A DNA stretch of 64,000 bases, from NCBI GenBank assembly GCA_902363375.1, contig CABIZX010000001.1, forward strand, positions 1,302,001 to 1,366,000. The letters run 5' to 3'. Shown in pieces: positions 26,464-35,704 of the stretch (the stretch's first letter is position 1; every line of letters begins with the position of its first letter). Source of the DNA: Clostridiaceae bacterium. Its GTDB lineage: Bacteria > Bacillota > Clostridia > Clostridiales > Clostridiaceae. The position numbers and the translations under genes are program-made. Below the pieces are notes generated by a model. That model did no database searches, was not told where the DNA came from, and was given only the letters and a program-made list of their open reading frames with translations.

Positions 26464-27711
26464 TTAAAGCTCCACATCATCGATACCTGCAAGTTTTTCA
26501 ATACATTTTTTAATTCCTACACTAGATTTTAATACTTGTCCCGTAGCAGTTTTATCTCCTACTTGAAAAGCATTTATATATCTAAACTTAAGTGGGTGAA
26601 TTCCAAGTTTTTCAGCTAACATATCCATTTGAGTTTCTGTAGCAATAGGACATTGAGTAGCTCCAAAGCCCCTCATAGCTCCACTATATGGATTATTTGT
26701 ATATATAGCCATAGATCTTATATCCACATTATCTATATTGTATGGTCCTGTGGCATGTACCGCTGCTTTTCTTAATACGTTCATTCCCCATGAAGCATAG
26801 GCCCCAGTATCTCCATAAATTTTAGCTTGAAAAGCACATAGAGTTCCATCCGCCCTTGCCCCTGTCTTGAGAAAAATTTTCATAGGATGTCTTTTGCTAT
26901 GAGATATAGTAGACTCTTCTCTATCATAAACTACTTTAACAGGCCTTTTAGTTAAATAAGCTGCAAGTGCTGCATGACATTGTGGATTAATGTCTTCTCT
27001 AGCTCCGAAAGCTCCACCAATGGTCATATTTCTAATTCTAACTTGCTCTTCATCAATGTTTAAGCACCTCGCTACTTCCTCTCTATCATAATGTGGATAT
27101 TGAGTTGCAACATATACTTCTACTACTCCATTTTCATCAATTTTACTTACAGCCGCCTCTGGTTGTAAAAACGCATGTTCAACCATAGGAGTGTTATACA
27201 AATTTTCTACCACATACTTAGCTTCTTTAAAGCCATTTTCAACATTCCCCTTTTTGATTTTTAAATCATAAAGTATATTACTTCCATCTCCTAAGATAGG
27301 AGCATCTTCCTTTATAGCATCTTCAACAGTAAAAATCCCATTATATTCCTCGTACTCTACCTTTACACTATTTATAGCCTTTCGCAAAGTTTCTTTATCT
27401 TTTGCAACTATCAAAAGTATAGCATCGCCAACTCTTTTAATGGTATCCTTCACAAGAGTTGGAATATCTTTAAATATTACACCATGACTTATAGCTCCAG
27501 GTATCATAGAGTAATCTATTACCATTTCTATACCTTCAATGGTTCTTATTTCTTCAATATTTATAGATTTTACTTTTCCATAGGGAATTGTGCTTCTTTT
27601 TACTCCTGCATATAACATTCCATCAAATTCTATATCATCTGGATAAATTGATTTTCCTAAAACTTTCTCATAAACATCTGGTCTTATAAGCCCTCTCCCA
27701 ACTGCATCCAT
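26464..27711 (-). CDS. molybdenum hydroxylase Mo-binding subunit, N-terminal half (split gene)
   Basis: A 415-residue protein equal to the first part of xanthine dehydrogenase-family large subunits: the small alpha/beta hammerhead domain (residues ~1-125, KVLGKSIYPDDIEFDG) and the first Mo-cofactor domain (PMVEHAFLQPEAAVS, ATQYPHYDREEVARCL, GGAFGAREDINPQCHAA, GAMRGFGATQCPIATETQMD with the arginine of the active site). It stops at TAA after GIDDVEL exactly where the homologues 50064-52355 and 31334-33991 continue into the second Mo domain. Start ATG at 27711 with GGTGGAGG. Last-but-one gene of a FAD/FeS/Mo operon; substrate (purine, hypoxanthine, or other N-heterocycle) unknown. Confidence 0.88.
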   Translation of the reverse strand: MDAVGRGLIRPDVYEKVLGKSIYPDDIEFDGMLYAGVKRSTIPYGKVKSINIEEIRTIEGIEMVIDYSMIPGAISHGVIFKDIPTLVKDTIKRVGDAILLIVAKDKETLRKAINSVKVEYEEYNGIFTVEDAIKEDAPILGDGSNILYDLKIKKGNVENGFKEAKYVVENLYNTPMVEHAFLQPEAAVSKIDENGVVEVYVATQYPHYDREEVARCLNIDEEQVRIRNMTIGGAFGAREDINPQCHAALAAYLTKRPVKVVYDREESTISHSKRHPMKIFLKTGARADGTLCAFQAKIYGDTGAYASWGMNVLRKAAVHATGPYNIDNVDIRSMAIYTNNPYSGAMRGFGATQCPIATETQMDMLAEKLGIHPLKFRYINAFQVGDKTATGQVLKSSVGIKKCIEKLAGIDDVEL

Positions 27712-27727
27712 AGATTTTCCTCCACCC

Positions 27728-28195
27728 TTAATTATTTTTCAACTTATTTTGAGCTAAAGCTATTCCCTTGACTATTTTCTCATAGCCAGTACATCTACAT
27801 AAGTTTCCAGAAATACTCTCTCTTACTTCTTCTTCTGTGGCATCTATGTTGCTATCTAATATAGCTTTAGCACTTAAAATCATTCCTGGGGTACAGTATC
27901 CACATTGAACTGCTCCAACTTCCATGAAAGCCTCTTGAATAGGGTGTATACCGTCTTTTCCTATTCCTTCTATAGTAGTTATTTCACAACCTTCTAAAGT
28001 TGCAGCAAGCAAAAGACAAGAATTATTGGTTTTTCCATCAATAATAACAGTACAAGCACCACATTCACCTTCGCCACATCCCTCTTTTGTTCCCTTCAAC
28101 TTTAATTCGTCTCTCAAAAAATCTATTAGTCTCATCATTGGGTTTATATATTTTTTATACTCAACTCCATTTACTTTCATGGTTACCTCTATCAT
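27728..28195 (-). CDS. molybdenum hydroxylase 2Fe-2S subunit
   Basis: A 155-residue electron-transfer subunit with two 2Fe-2S clusters. The N-terminal plant-ferredoxin-type cluster is seen in [21 protein letters not shown] (residues ~40-60, written here across 21 positions with cysteines at the first, sixth, ninth and last), and the C-terminal helical cluster in QCGYCTPGMILSAK and NLCRCTGYEKI. Length and motif order are those of XdhC/CoxS-type subunits. It passes electrons from the Mo centre to the FAD subunit encoded just upstream (36-nt gap) and precedes the Mo-subunit gene by 16 nt. ATG at 28195 with AGAGGTG. Confidence 0.93.
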   Translation of the reverse strand: MIEVTMKVNGVEYKKYINPMMRLIDFLRDELKLKGTKEGCGEGECGACTVIIDGKTNNSCLLLAATLEGCEITTIEGIGKDGIHPIQEAFMEVGAVQCGYCTPGMILSAKAILDSNIDATEEEVRESISGNLCRCTGYEKIVKGIALAQNKLKNN

Positions 28196-28231
28196 AAGAC
28201 ACCTCTTTTATATAATTTTATATTATATTTA

Positions 28232-29074
28232 TTACTTTAAAGCACTATCTAAAGCTCTTTTAAACACACCCTTAATTGCATCCCTTTTAAAAGGCATTGT
28301 CTTTCTAGTTCCTATACTTTTTTCTACAGCTCTTTCTAAATAATTTAGAGCTTCTTCCGAATACAACCATTTAACTTCATGGCTCATAGCTGCTTTCTCT
28401 AATTCATATGCCCTAAAAGGGTATCTTCCTACTGCTCCAAGGCATATGTTAATGTTATTGATCTTACTTTCTTTTAATACCAAACTTATAGCAGTGCTTA
28501 CTCTTGCAATAGCTAGTGAATTTCTTTTTCCTAGCTTATAATACCCACTTTTCTTTTCTGTTTTAGGTATAATTATTTGGACTAAGATTTCATACTCTTT
28601 TATCTTTTCTTTCTCATAATCATTAAAGTATTTTTCACAACTTACTTCTCTTATCCCATATTCAGAATCTATGACCAAAACTCCATCTAAGCTAATTATG
28701 CAAGGCACAACATCAGCTGCCGATCCTGCATTAGAAATATTTCCTCCAACCGTAGCTACATTTCTAATCTGTAGTGATCCCATAGTTTTGCTACAATCTA
28801 AAAGTGAATTATAATTTCTTGATATAATAGGGCTCTCATTTAAATCAGTAAAAGTTACCATGGAGCCAATATATATTGAATTTTTATCTTCTTCTATTTT
28901 TTTTAATTCTAAAATTTTTCTTAAGGAAACTATCGAGTTGTAATTTAATTTATTTTTTCTTAATTCTAAGACTAAATCTGTTCCACCAGCTAATAATTTA
29001 AAATTAGAGTTATTTTTCATATATGATTTAGCTTTATCAATAGTATTAGGATTATAAATTTTTAAAGATTCCAC
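28232..29074 (-). CDS. molybdenum hydroxylase FAD-binding subunit
   Basis: A 280-residue protein of the CoxM/XdhB type, binding FAD and passing electrons to NAD+ or another acceptor. FAD-loop motifs are LLAGGTDLVLELRKNK (~residue 28) and IRNVATVGGNISNAGSAAD (~residue 103, TVGGN being the pyrophosphate-binding loop); residues ~180-280 are the CO-dehydrogenase flavoprotein C-terminal domain. GTG start at 29074 with AAGGGGAA upstream. First gene of the second molybdenum hydroxylase operon (FAD, FeS, Mo-N, Mo-C). The 5' region 29075-29136 contains repeated TTAATTACAT-like sequence. Confidence 0.92.
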   Translation of the reverse strand: MESLKIYNPNTIDKAKSYMKNNSNFKLLAGGTDLVLELRKNKLNYNSIVSLRKILELKKIEEDKNSIYIGSMVTFTDLNESPIISRNYNSLLDCSKTMGSLQIRNVATVGGNISNAGSAADVVPCIISLDGVLVIDSEYGIREVSCEKYFNDYEKEKIKEYEILVQIIIPKTEKKSGYYKLGKRNSLAIARVSTAISLVLKESKINNINICLGAVGRYPFRAYELEKAAMSHEVKWLYSEEALNYLERAVEKSIGTRKTMPFKRDAIKGVFKRALDSALK

Positions 29075-29136
29075 AATATTCCCCTTTCCTTATTGAAGTA
29101 ATTACATTATATTCAATTTAATTACATATATATTTT

Positions 29137-29178
29137 TAAAAAAATCTTCTATAGATATAAATATAGAAGACTTTTTTA
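29137..29178 (-). terminator. intrinsic terminator after the TetR gene
   Basis: Stem built from AAAAAATCTTCTAT and ATAGAAGACTTTTTT (one G-U pair), about 80 nt after the TetR stop; U-run on the minus strand. It separates the guaD-TetR transcript from the following FAD/FeS/Mo operon. Confidence 0.75.
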
Positions 29179-29258
29179 TTAAAGTAACAGTATTAATTTT
29201 TATAAAGTTTAACATGTTAAAATTAAAAAATGTTAAATACTTAAATAGTTTTCTAAGA

Positions 29259-29846
29259 TTAGTTCTCTTCTTTATTACATGCAGTTAATATCATATTCTC
29301 TGCCACTTGGAAATACTCATCTAGATCAAACTTACCTTCATCAATCAGATACTGAAGAGATGATCCAAGCATTAGAGATACCATAATAAAGGGTAAATTT
29401 TTTATAGTCTTTTTATCTAGTCCTTCTGTATTGCTTTCAGGTAAAATATCTTCTATACTTTTTCTCCAAATATTAAAGGTATTTTGAAAAATAGTTCTTA
29501 TCTCTTCATTTACTGTCCCCTGAACCCAATAATCAATTTGAGTATATTCCATCTTTTTATTTATTAAAATATCATCTTTCTTCTGCTCAAAGAAACCTTG
29601 AATATTTTCAGTAAAATTTTTATTTTCCGTATCTATATAATTTTTACGTCCCCTTGAGAATTCTTCTTGTATGCTATTAAGTAGTCCTATCATAATATCA
29701 TTTTTAGTAGAGAAGTGATAATGCAGGTTAGCTTGACTCATATTAGCCTCCTTAGCAATCATATGCATACGGGTACCACTAATTTTCTCTTTTGACACTA
29801 CCTCAAGTGCCGCCTTTAGTATTTTTCTACTCACATCTTTTTCCAT
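29259..29846 (-). CDS. TetR family transcription regulator of the purine island
   Basis: A 195-residue regulator. Residues ~8-55 form the TetR helix-turn-helix (ISGTRMHMIAKEANMS and QANLHYHFSTKNDIMIGLL); the rest is a helical ligand domain without recognisable signature. It lies 58 nt after guaD in the same direction and is the only DNA-binding regulator inside the purine island, so it is the best candidate for binding the palindromic motif found upstream of ygeY, ygeW, the permease and xdhA. Effector unknown; a purine or urate is likely from context. ATG at 29846 with AAGAAGG. Confidence 0.88.
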   Translation of the reverse strand: MEKDVSRKILKAALEVVSKEKISGTRMHMIAKEANMSQANLHYHFSTKNDIMIGLLNSIQEEFSRGRKNYIDTENKNFTENIQGFFEQKKDDILINKKMEYTQIDYWVQGTVNEEIRTIFQNTFNIWRKSIEDILPESNTEGLDKKTIKNLPFIMVSLMLGSSLQYLIDEGKFDLDEYFQVAENMILTACNKEEN

Positions 29847-29904
29847 AATTAACCTTCTTTCTCACTTAACCCCAAATTCATCTAAATGTAAATAAATCTT
29901 TATC

Positions 29905-31185
29905 TTATACATACGGCTCTTCTATGATTTTTCCAGCCACATATCTTTTGATAATATTTTTAGGATTTCCTGTGTAAATAAATTTTTGTAATCGCTCCTC
30001 TAAAGATAACTTTTTAAAATTATTTAATGAACTATCATCTATAATTAAAGCATCAAATTCATAGCCTTTTTCAAAGCTACCAACCTTTCCAAAGAAACTT
30101 CCACTTCCTTTAGTTGCCAAATAAAATAACTCAGCCGTACTCAATGGTGTTTCTTTTTTCCCACTTTCAAGCCATCTTATATTTGAAGCCTGTGCACTAT
30201 CTACCATTACATTGCACATTGATAAACTATGACCTCCTGCTATATCTGAAGCAAGTCCTACTGGTATTCCCATGTCTATTAACTTTCTAATGGGTGCTAT
30301 ACCACTAGCTAAATTTGAATTAGAGTTAGGACTATGAGCTATGAATACTTGACTTCTTTTTAACATTTTCATTTCTTCAGATTCAAGTAACACGCAATGA
30401 GCCATAATTGTTGGTTGTTTACCAAGAAGACCAGCATCCTCATAAATACTTGCATAATTTTCAAATTCTGGGTGTAATGTCTTTACAAACTCTATTTCAT
30501 CCCTATTTTCACTTAAATGAGATTGCACTGGTACTTTGTATCTTTCTGATAACTCGCCTAAAGCATTTAGTAATTCTTTAGTACAAGTAGGTACGAATCT
30601 AGGTGTTATAATAGGTTTCACAAGTTCATATTTATTGGAATATTCTTTTATAAATTCTTCAGTATCTGCAATGGATTTGTTAGTATCTTCCATCAAAAAC
30701 TCTGGACAGTTTCTATCCATATTCACTTTTCCTACATAAGCACCAAGTCCTGAATCATTAAAAATATCCATCAAAAGTTTTGTAGCTTCAAGGTGAACTG
30801 TTGCAAATACACAGCTTCTTGTAGTACCATTTTTCCAAAGTTCTCTTACTAGACTTTTATATACTTCTTTTGCATATTCTAGATTCCAATACTTTCCTTC
30901 TTCTGGAAAGGTATATGCATCTAGCCACGGCATCAATTCCTTATCTAAACCTAGGCCTAAATTAGGAAATTGAGGTCCATGTAGGTGGATATCTACAAAA
31001 CCAGGAATAATTATTTGGTTTCCGTAATCCATTACTGGATTATTATTTAATTCTTCTGGTAATTTCCTATATACATCCATTATTGTCTTATTATCTACTA
31101 CCACATATCCATTCTCTATTATTTCATAACTTCCAAAAGTCTTTGTAAAAATAATATTACCTTTTATTATTTGCAATGCTTTCAT
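29905..31185 (-). CDS. guaD: guanine deaminase
   Basis: Deaminates guanine to xanthine plus ammonia, feeding the xanthine dehydrogenases next door. The 426-residue amidohydrolase has the metal site HLHGPQFPNLG (HxH, ~residue 67), the long guanine deaminase insertion with PRFVPTCTKELL (~residue 197), QSHLSEN (~residue 220, metal His and catalytic Glu region), AHCVLL (~residue 255) and GLASDIAGGHSLSM (metal Asp, ~residue 313). The ATG at 31185 is preferred to the overlapping GTG at 31188 because GGAGG is 6 nt from it. It follows the fused xanthine dehydrogenase gene by 148 nt and precedes the TetR gene. Confidence 0.92.
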   Translation of the reverse strand: MKALQIIKGNIIFTKTFGSYEIIENGYVVVDNKTIMDVYRKLPEELNNNPVMDYGNQIIIPGFVDIHLHGPQFPNLGLGLDKELMPWLDAYTFPEEGKYWNLEYAKEVYKSLVRELWKNGTTRSCVFATVHLEATKLLMDIFNDSGLGAYVGKVNMDRNCPEFLMEDTNKSIADTEEFIKEYSNKYELVKPIITPRFVPTCTKELLNALGELSERYKVPVQSHLSENRDEIEFVKTLHPEFENYASIYEDAGLLGKQPTIMAHCVLLESEEMKMLKRSQVFIAHSPNSNSNLASGIAPIRKLIDMGIPVGLASDIAGGHSLSMCNVMVDSAQASNIRWLESGKKETPLSTAELFYLATKGSGSFFGKVGSFEKGYEFDALIIDDSSLNNFKKLSLEERLQKFIYTGNPKNIIKRYVAGKIIEEPYV

Positions 31186-31333
31186 CACATTCCTCCCTAA
31201 TTAAATTACTATGGCACTGTAATTACATTTTTCTTTAGTAATACTTGCCTAATTAAAGAGCATAGTTAAATTAGCTTTAAATACTTGTCCATAATCTTTA
31301 AAAATTCATAGTATAAATTAAGTTTTCGACTTT

Positions 31334-33991
31334 TTATAGTGTTTTTCCTTTATATTTTTTGTAAAATGTATCCTTCATTGGCAATGTGGTTCTAAACTTC
31401 TTGTCTAATACATAATATGCTCCTTGAACAGCTGGAGCTGTCGGTATCGAAGTTATTTCTCCTATCCCCTTTGCTCCATAAGCTAATGTATTAGTATTCT
31501 TTTCTATTATTATAGGTGTTATTTGTGGAATGTCTGGAGCTCTAAATAATCCTAGAGTTCCAAATTTAGCTGTTGGTACACAATTTTTTAGTGGATAATC
31601 TTCTGTTAAAGCATATCCTAAACTCATTACAACTCCACCTTCAATTTGACCTTCAACATTTATAGGATTAATTGCTCTTCCAACATCATGGGCAGCAACT
31701 ATCTCTTTTAGTTTACCATCTTTAGCAAGTATTGCAAGTTGTGTTGCATATCCATAAGCTACATGGCTAACTGGGTTTTCCTTTTGAGAATTTATAGAAT
31801 CTGTTATTCCTTTATATTCTCCATAAAATTCTTTATGATTTAATAGGTTCATAGTCTTATCTATATTATTTAAAAGCCAACTTCTATTCTCATCACAATT
31901 TGTATTGTCCTCTAAATTACTTCCTTTTAAGCTTTCTATTTTATATAATTTATCTATTTCTTCCATAAACTTAACTGCAGCGATTCTAGTAGCCTCTCCA
32001 GTAAAAACTGTTTGCCTTGAAGCTGTAGTGGTTCCTGAATCTGGCGAATCAAAGGTGTCTGGTGATGATACTACAATTCTATCTGGCGATAATCCAGTTA
32101 CCTGACAAATTATTTGTGTCATTACAGTTCCTAAGCCTTGACCTATGCAAGCTGCACTAGTTTTCACACTAATTTTCCCATTTTCTATAATTAAATTGCA
32201 TCTTCCTACATCTTGTAGTCCAACTCCTACTCCACTATTTTTCATACAACAAGCAATTCCTACTACATCATTGTTATCGTACTTTTCTTTTACTGCTAAT
32301 AACGTCTCCTTAATTGCTGTTCCTGAGTCAGCTACCTGTCCATTTGGAAGAACATCTCCAGGTTCTACAGCATTCTTATATCTAATTTCCCAAGGTGATA
32401 TGCCAACCTTTTCTGCCAAAAGATTTAAATTGCACTCTCCTGCAAATACAGATTGAGTTACTCCAAACCCTCTAAAGGCTCCTGCTGGTGGATTGTTAGT
32501 ATATACCGCAATTCCAGTAATCTGAACATTTTCACATCTATATGGCCCTGCAGCATGGGTACATGCTCTTTGCAATACTGGTCCACCTAATGATGCATAC
32601 GCACCTGTATCAGAAACTATGTCAGCTAAAAAGGCCGTAAGATTCCCCTCATAATCGCAGGCTGTAGTTACTTTAATTTCCATAGCATGCCTTTTAGGAT
32701 GAATCATTATACTTTCCTTTCTACTGAAGGTAATCTTTACAGGTTTCTTAGTAGCATATGCTAACAGTGCTGCATGATGTTGAACGCTCATATCTTCTTT
32801 GCCTCCAAAACCTCCACCAACATATTTGCTAATGCACCTTACTTTCTCTTTTGGTAATCCTAATAATTCTGATATCTCCCTTTGCTCATCATAAATTCCT
32901 TGAGAACCTGTATATATTAATACACCATCATTATCAGGCATAGCAAGTGCACTTTCTGGCTCTAGGAAAGCATGTTCTGTGAAAGGAGTTGAATAGGTAT
33001 TAGTAACTATATATTTGGAATGTTTTAAGGCTTTTTCTACATCACCTCTTTTAATTCTTTCAGTTCTATATACATTTCCTTCTGTATGAATACTAGGAGC
33101 TTCAGAATCCATTGCTGTTCTAGGATTTCTTAATGGTATAAGTTCTTCATAATCTACTTCTATAAGATCTACAATCTCCTTTAATGACTTTTTATTTTTT
33201 GCAGCTACTAATGCTATAGCATCACCTACATATCTAGTTTCTTCACCTACTGCTATAAGTGCTGGCCAATCCTTTGAGATGTGTCCAATAAATCTATCTC
33301 CTGGTATATCCTTTGCTGTTAATATAGCTACAACCTCAGGATGAGTTAATGCTTTTTCAACATTTATCTTTTTTACTAATGCCCTTGGATATTTTGATCT
33401 TAATGCAGAACCAAAAATCATTCCAGGAACTTTCATATCATCAACATAAATTGCGGTTCCCAAAATTTTATCTATAGCATCGATTCTTGGTAAAGGTTTT
33501 CCGATGCTACCATCTCTTTCAATTTCTAAACTTAATTTTCCCTGTGTAAAAATTCGTGCCGACAATTCTATAGCATCTATTATTTTTACGTATCCTGTAC
33601 ATCTACACACATTTCCTTTAATAGCTGCTTTTATATCTTCTCTAGAAGGAGTTAAAGTTTTATTAAGTAATCCCTTTGCACTCATTACCATCCCTGGAAT
33701 ACAAAATCCACATTGAACTGCACCTACCTTTGAGAAAGCCCATGAAAATACCTGCTTTTCAAATTCTGATAATCCCTCAACAGTTTGTATCTCGCTCCCA
33801 CTAATTTTCTCAATGTTTTTTATACAAGCTCTTGATGGTATACCATCTATTAAAACCATACAAGCCCCACAGGCTCCTTCTCCACATCCATTTTTAACAG
33901 ATGTAAGATTTGCTTCTTCTCTTAAATATTCAAGTAAATTAATATTTCTATCAAAATAAACTTGTACTCCATTTAGTATAAACTCGTACAT
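31334..33991 (-). CDS. fused selenium-type xanthine dehydrogenase (FeS plus Mo domains)
   Basis: An 885-residue molybdenum hydroxylase in which the 2Fe-2S subunit is fused to the Mo subunit, as in the selenium-dependent xanthine dehydrogenase (XdhD-like) family. Residues 1-150 carry both FeS motifs (CGEGACGACMVLIDG and QCGFCIPGMVMSAK, NVCRCTGYVKI); residues ~165-885 carry the hammerhead and both Mo domains, with GGGFGGKEDMSVQHHA, GAFRGFGVTQSVFA, CIGQGLGTVMTQI, SGTTTASRQTVFTGEA and YGAKGIGEITSIP (catalytic Glu). No FAD domain, so it must borrow a FAD subunit or another acceptor. ATG at 33991 with AGGGGGTGG. The labile selenium is a family inference; nothing in the protein sequence itself codes for selenocysteine. 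Confidence 0.88.
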   Translation of the reverse strand: MYEFILNGVQVYFDRNINLLEYLREEANLTSVKNGCGEGACGACMVLIDGIPSRACIKNIEKISGSEIQTVEGLSEFEKQVFSWAFSKVGAVQCGFCIPGMVMSAKGLLNKTLTPSREDIKAAIKGNVCRCTGYVKIIDAIELSARIFTQGKLSLEIERDGSIGKPLPRIDAIDKILGTAIYVDDMKVPGMIFGSALRSKYPRALVKKINVEKALTHPEVVAILTAKDIPGDRFIGHISKDWPALIAVGEETRYVGDAIALVAAKNKKSLKEIVDLIEVDYEELIPLRNPRTAMDSEAPSIHTEGNVYRTERIKRGDVEKALKHSKYIVTNTYSTPFTEHAFLEPESALAMPDNDGVLIYTGSQGIYDEQREISELLGLPKEKVRCISKYVGGGFGGKEDMSVQHHAALLAYATKKPVKITFSRKESIMIHPKRHAMEIKVTTACDYEGNLTAFLADIVSDTGAYASLGGPVLQRACTHAAGPYRCENVQITGIAVYTNNPPAGAFRGFGVTQSVFAGECNLNLLAEKVGISPWEIRYKNAVEPGDVLPNGQVADSGTAIKETLLAVKEKYDNNDVVGIACCMKNSGVGVGLQDVGRCNLIIENGKISVKTSAACIGQGLGTVMTQIICQVTGLSPDRIVVSSPDTFDSPDSGTTTASRQTVFTGEATRIAAVKFMEEIDKLYKIESLKGSNLEDNTNCDENRSWLLNNIDKTMNLLNHKEFYGEYKGITDSINSQKENPVSHVAYGYATQLAILAKDGKLKEIVAAHDVGRAINPINVEGQIEGGVVMSLGYALTEDYPLKNCVPTAKFGTLGLFRAPDIPQITPIIIEKNTNTLAYGAKGIGEITSIPTAPAVQGAYYVLDKKFRTTLPMKDTFYKKYKGKTL

Positions 33992-34050
33992 AATCCACCC
34001 CCTAACAATTTATTAACTTCTAAATTCCATAACACTTTGGTATATTGGAA

Positions 34051-34086
34051 TAGGACCCCTTAAGCTAGTATAAACTTAGGGTCCTA
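34051..34086 (-). terminator. hairpin between the PLP enzyme and xanthine dehydrogenase genes
   Basis: TAGGACCCCTTAAG / CTTAGGGTCCTA, a 12-bp GC-containing stem with a 2-nt bulge, 54 nt after the PLP-enzyme stop. On the minus strand no clear U-run follows, so it may be a weak terminator or an RNA-processing hairpin that sets expression of the next gene. Confidence 0.5.
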
Positions 34087-34139
34087 ATATATTTTATTAT
34101 AATGTACACTTAATCACATAGCTATTTAATTTACATTTA

Positions 34140-35621
34140 TTACTTGTTATTTTTTACTCTTTCATTGAATTCTTCTATTAATTTATCTAGTTCTGATCCC
34201 ATTTTATGAAGTCTTCCCCAATAATTATCATAGTCATACCATTGAGCATTTAATTCTTTAAGTTCATATTGCTGCTGCTCTATCCAAGTATAATATTTTA
34301 AGTTATGAATTCTTTTTTTGTCCATATAGCTTAATTCTTCCATGGAATCTGTTCTCACACCTAAAACACATTTACTATGATCACCAATAGCATCTTTTTC
34401 ATCATATTCACTTATTCTTTCTTCTTTCATCTCCTCAAGCCTAGATTGATACATCTCTGCTGAATCCGTAAGAACAGTTAATATCATGTCATCTTCACCA
34501 AGTTCATAATACTTAGCAAATTTTATTGCAGATAATATATTAGCTGCACCTGATATACCTACCCAAGTAAGCTTTTCAATAAGCTCCTCTGATACTCCTA
34601 AACCTCTTAAATATTCTTGTCCAGCTGGCTCATTAAACAATCTAAACATAGCTAAACTATCATTATCGTCTATAGCAATAATCATGTCAGTATTCTTAAC
34701 ATTGTGAATCCAAGGTACATGTTTATCGCCTATACCTTCAATTCTATGATCTCCAAAACCATTATTTAAGAGCGTAGGACATTGAAGTGCCTCACCTACA
34801 GCAAGCTTTGCACCTGGATATTTATCTTTAATAAAGTCTCCACTTCCTAAGGTACCTGCTGAACCTGAAGTTAGACAGATACCAGCTACTCTTCCATTTT
34901 CACCCTTCTCATGGTCTATTATTGATGCCATAGCATTACCAGTTACTTCATAATGCCAAAGATGATTTCCAAGCTCCCCAAATTGATTAAATATAACTAC
35001 ATTATCTCTAGTTCTTCTAAGCTCCCATGTTTTATCATAAATTTCTTTTACATTACTTTCACATCCTGGAGTAGCTATTACTTCTCCAGCCACATTCTTG
35101 AGCCAATCAAAACGCTCCTTACTCATATTTTCAGGTAAAATAGCTATAGATTTACAACCTAATAATGTAGAATTATATGCTCCACCTCGACAATAATTAC
35201 CAGTTGATGGCCAAACCGCTTCATGAAACTTAGGATCAAATTGCCCTGTTACTAATCTCGGAACAAGACAAGCATAACTTGCACCTACTTTATGTGCTCC
35301 TATTGGGAAAAATTTTCCCGACATAGCAAAAATTCTAGCTTTAACTCCTGATATTTCTTCTGGTATTTCTATATAATTTGGTAATGAATTATATAGTCCT
35401 CCTTCTTTAACTGGTTGATTATACCAAGATATTCTAAATAAATTTACAGGGTCAATATCCCAAAGTCCTGTTTTTGAAAGTTTATCTTTAATTTCTTGTG
35501 GTATTTTATTTGGATCCTTCATTTGAGCAATAGTAGGAATTATTATATTTCTCTCTCTCGCACTCTCTACTGTCTTTAGAACTTGTTCCTCATTAACTTC
35601 TAAATCTATTAATTTGTGCAT
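34140..35621 (-). CDS. fold-type II PLP-dependent enzyme of unknown substrate
   Basis: A 493-residue protein related to the cysteine synthase / threonine synthase superfamily. The probable Schiff-base lysine is in PIGAHKVGASYACLV (~residue 112), the substrate/carboxylate loop is PSTGNYCRGGAYNS (~residue 137), and the phosphate-binding glycine loop is TSGSAGTLGSGDF (~residue 252). The C-terminal ~100 residues are charged and Tyr/Trp-rich and not seen in ordinary members. It is not YgeX: length and active-site context differ from diaminopropionate ammonia-lyase. ATG at 35621 with AGGAGGAT, 83 nt after the threonine synthase gene. In this island it could deaminate or beta-eliminate the amino acid left from purine degradation; unproven. 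Confidence 0.75.
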   Translation of the reverse strand: MHKLIDLEVNEEQVLKTVESARERNIIIPTIAQMKDPNKIPQEIKDKLSKTGLWDIDPVNLFRISWYNQPVKEGGLYNSLPNYIEIPEEISGVKARIFAMSGKFFPIGAHKVGASYACLVPRLVTGQFDPKFHEAVWPSTGNYCRGGAYNSTLLGCKSIAILPENMSKERFDWLKNVAGEVIATPGCESNVKEIYDKTWELRRTRDNVVIFNQFGELGNHLWHYEVTGNAMASIIDHEKGENGRVAGICLTSGSAGTLGSGDFIKDKYPGAKLAVGEALQCPTLLNNGFGDHRIEGIGDKHVPWIHNVKNTDMIIAIDDNDSLAMFRLFNEPAGQEYLRGLGVSEELIEKLTWVGISGAANILSAIKFAKYYELGEDDMILTVLTDSAEMYQSRLEEMKEERISEYDEKDAIGDHSKCVLGVRTDSMEELSYMDKKRIHNLKYYTWIEQQQYELKELNAQWYDYDNYWGRLHKMGSELDKLIEEFNERVKNNK

Positions 35622-35704
35622 TTTATATCCTCCTAAAATTTTTTATAAATTACTGATACTACAACCTTCTACTAATTTGAAGTTATAGTATTATTAATCA
35701 AACT

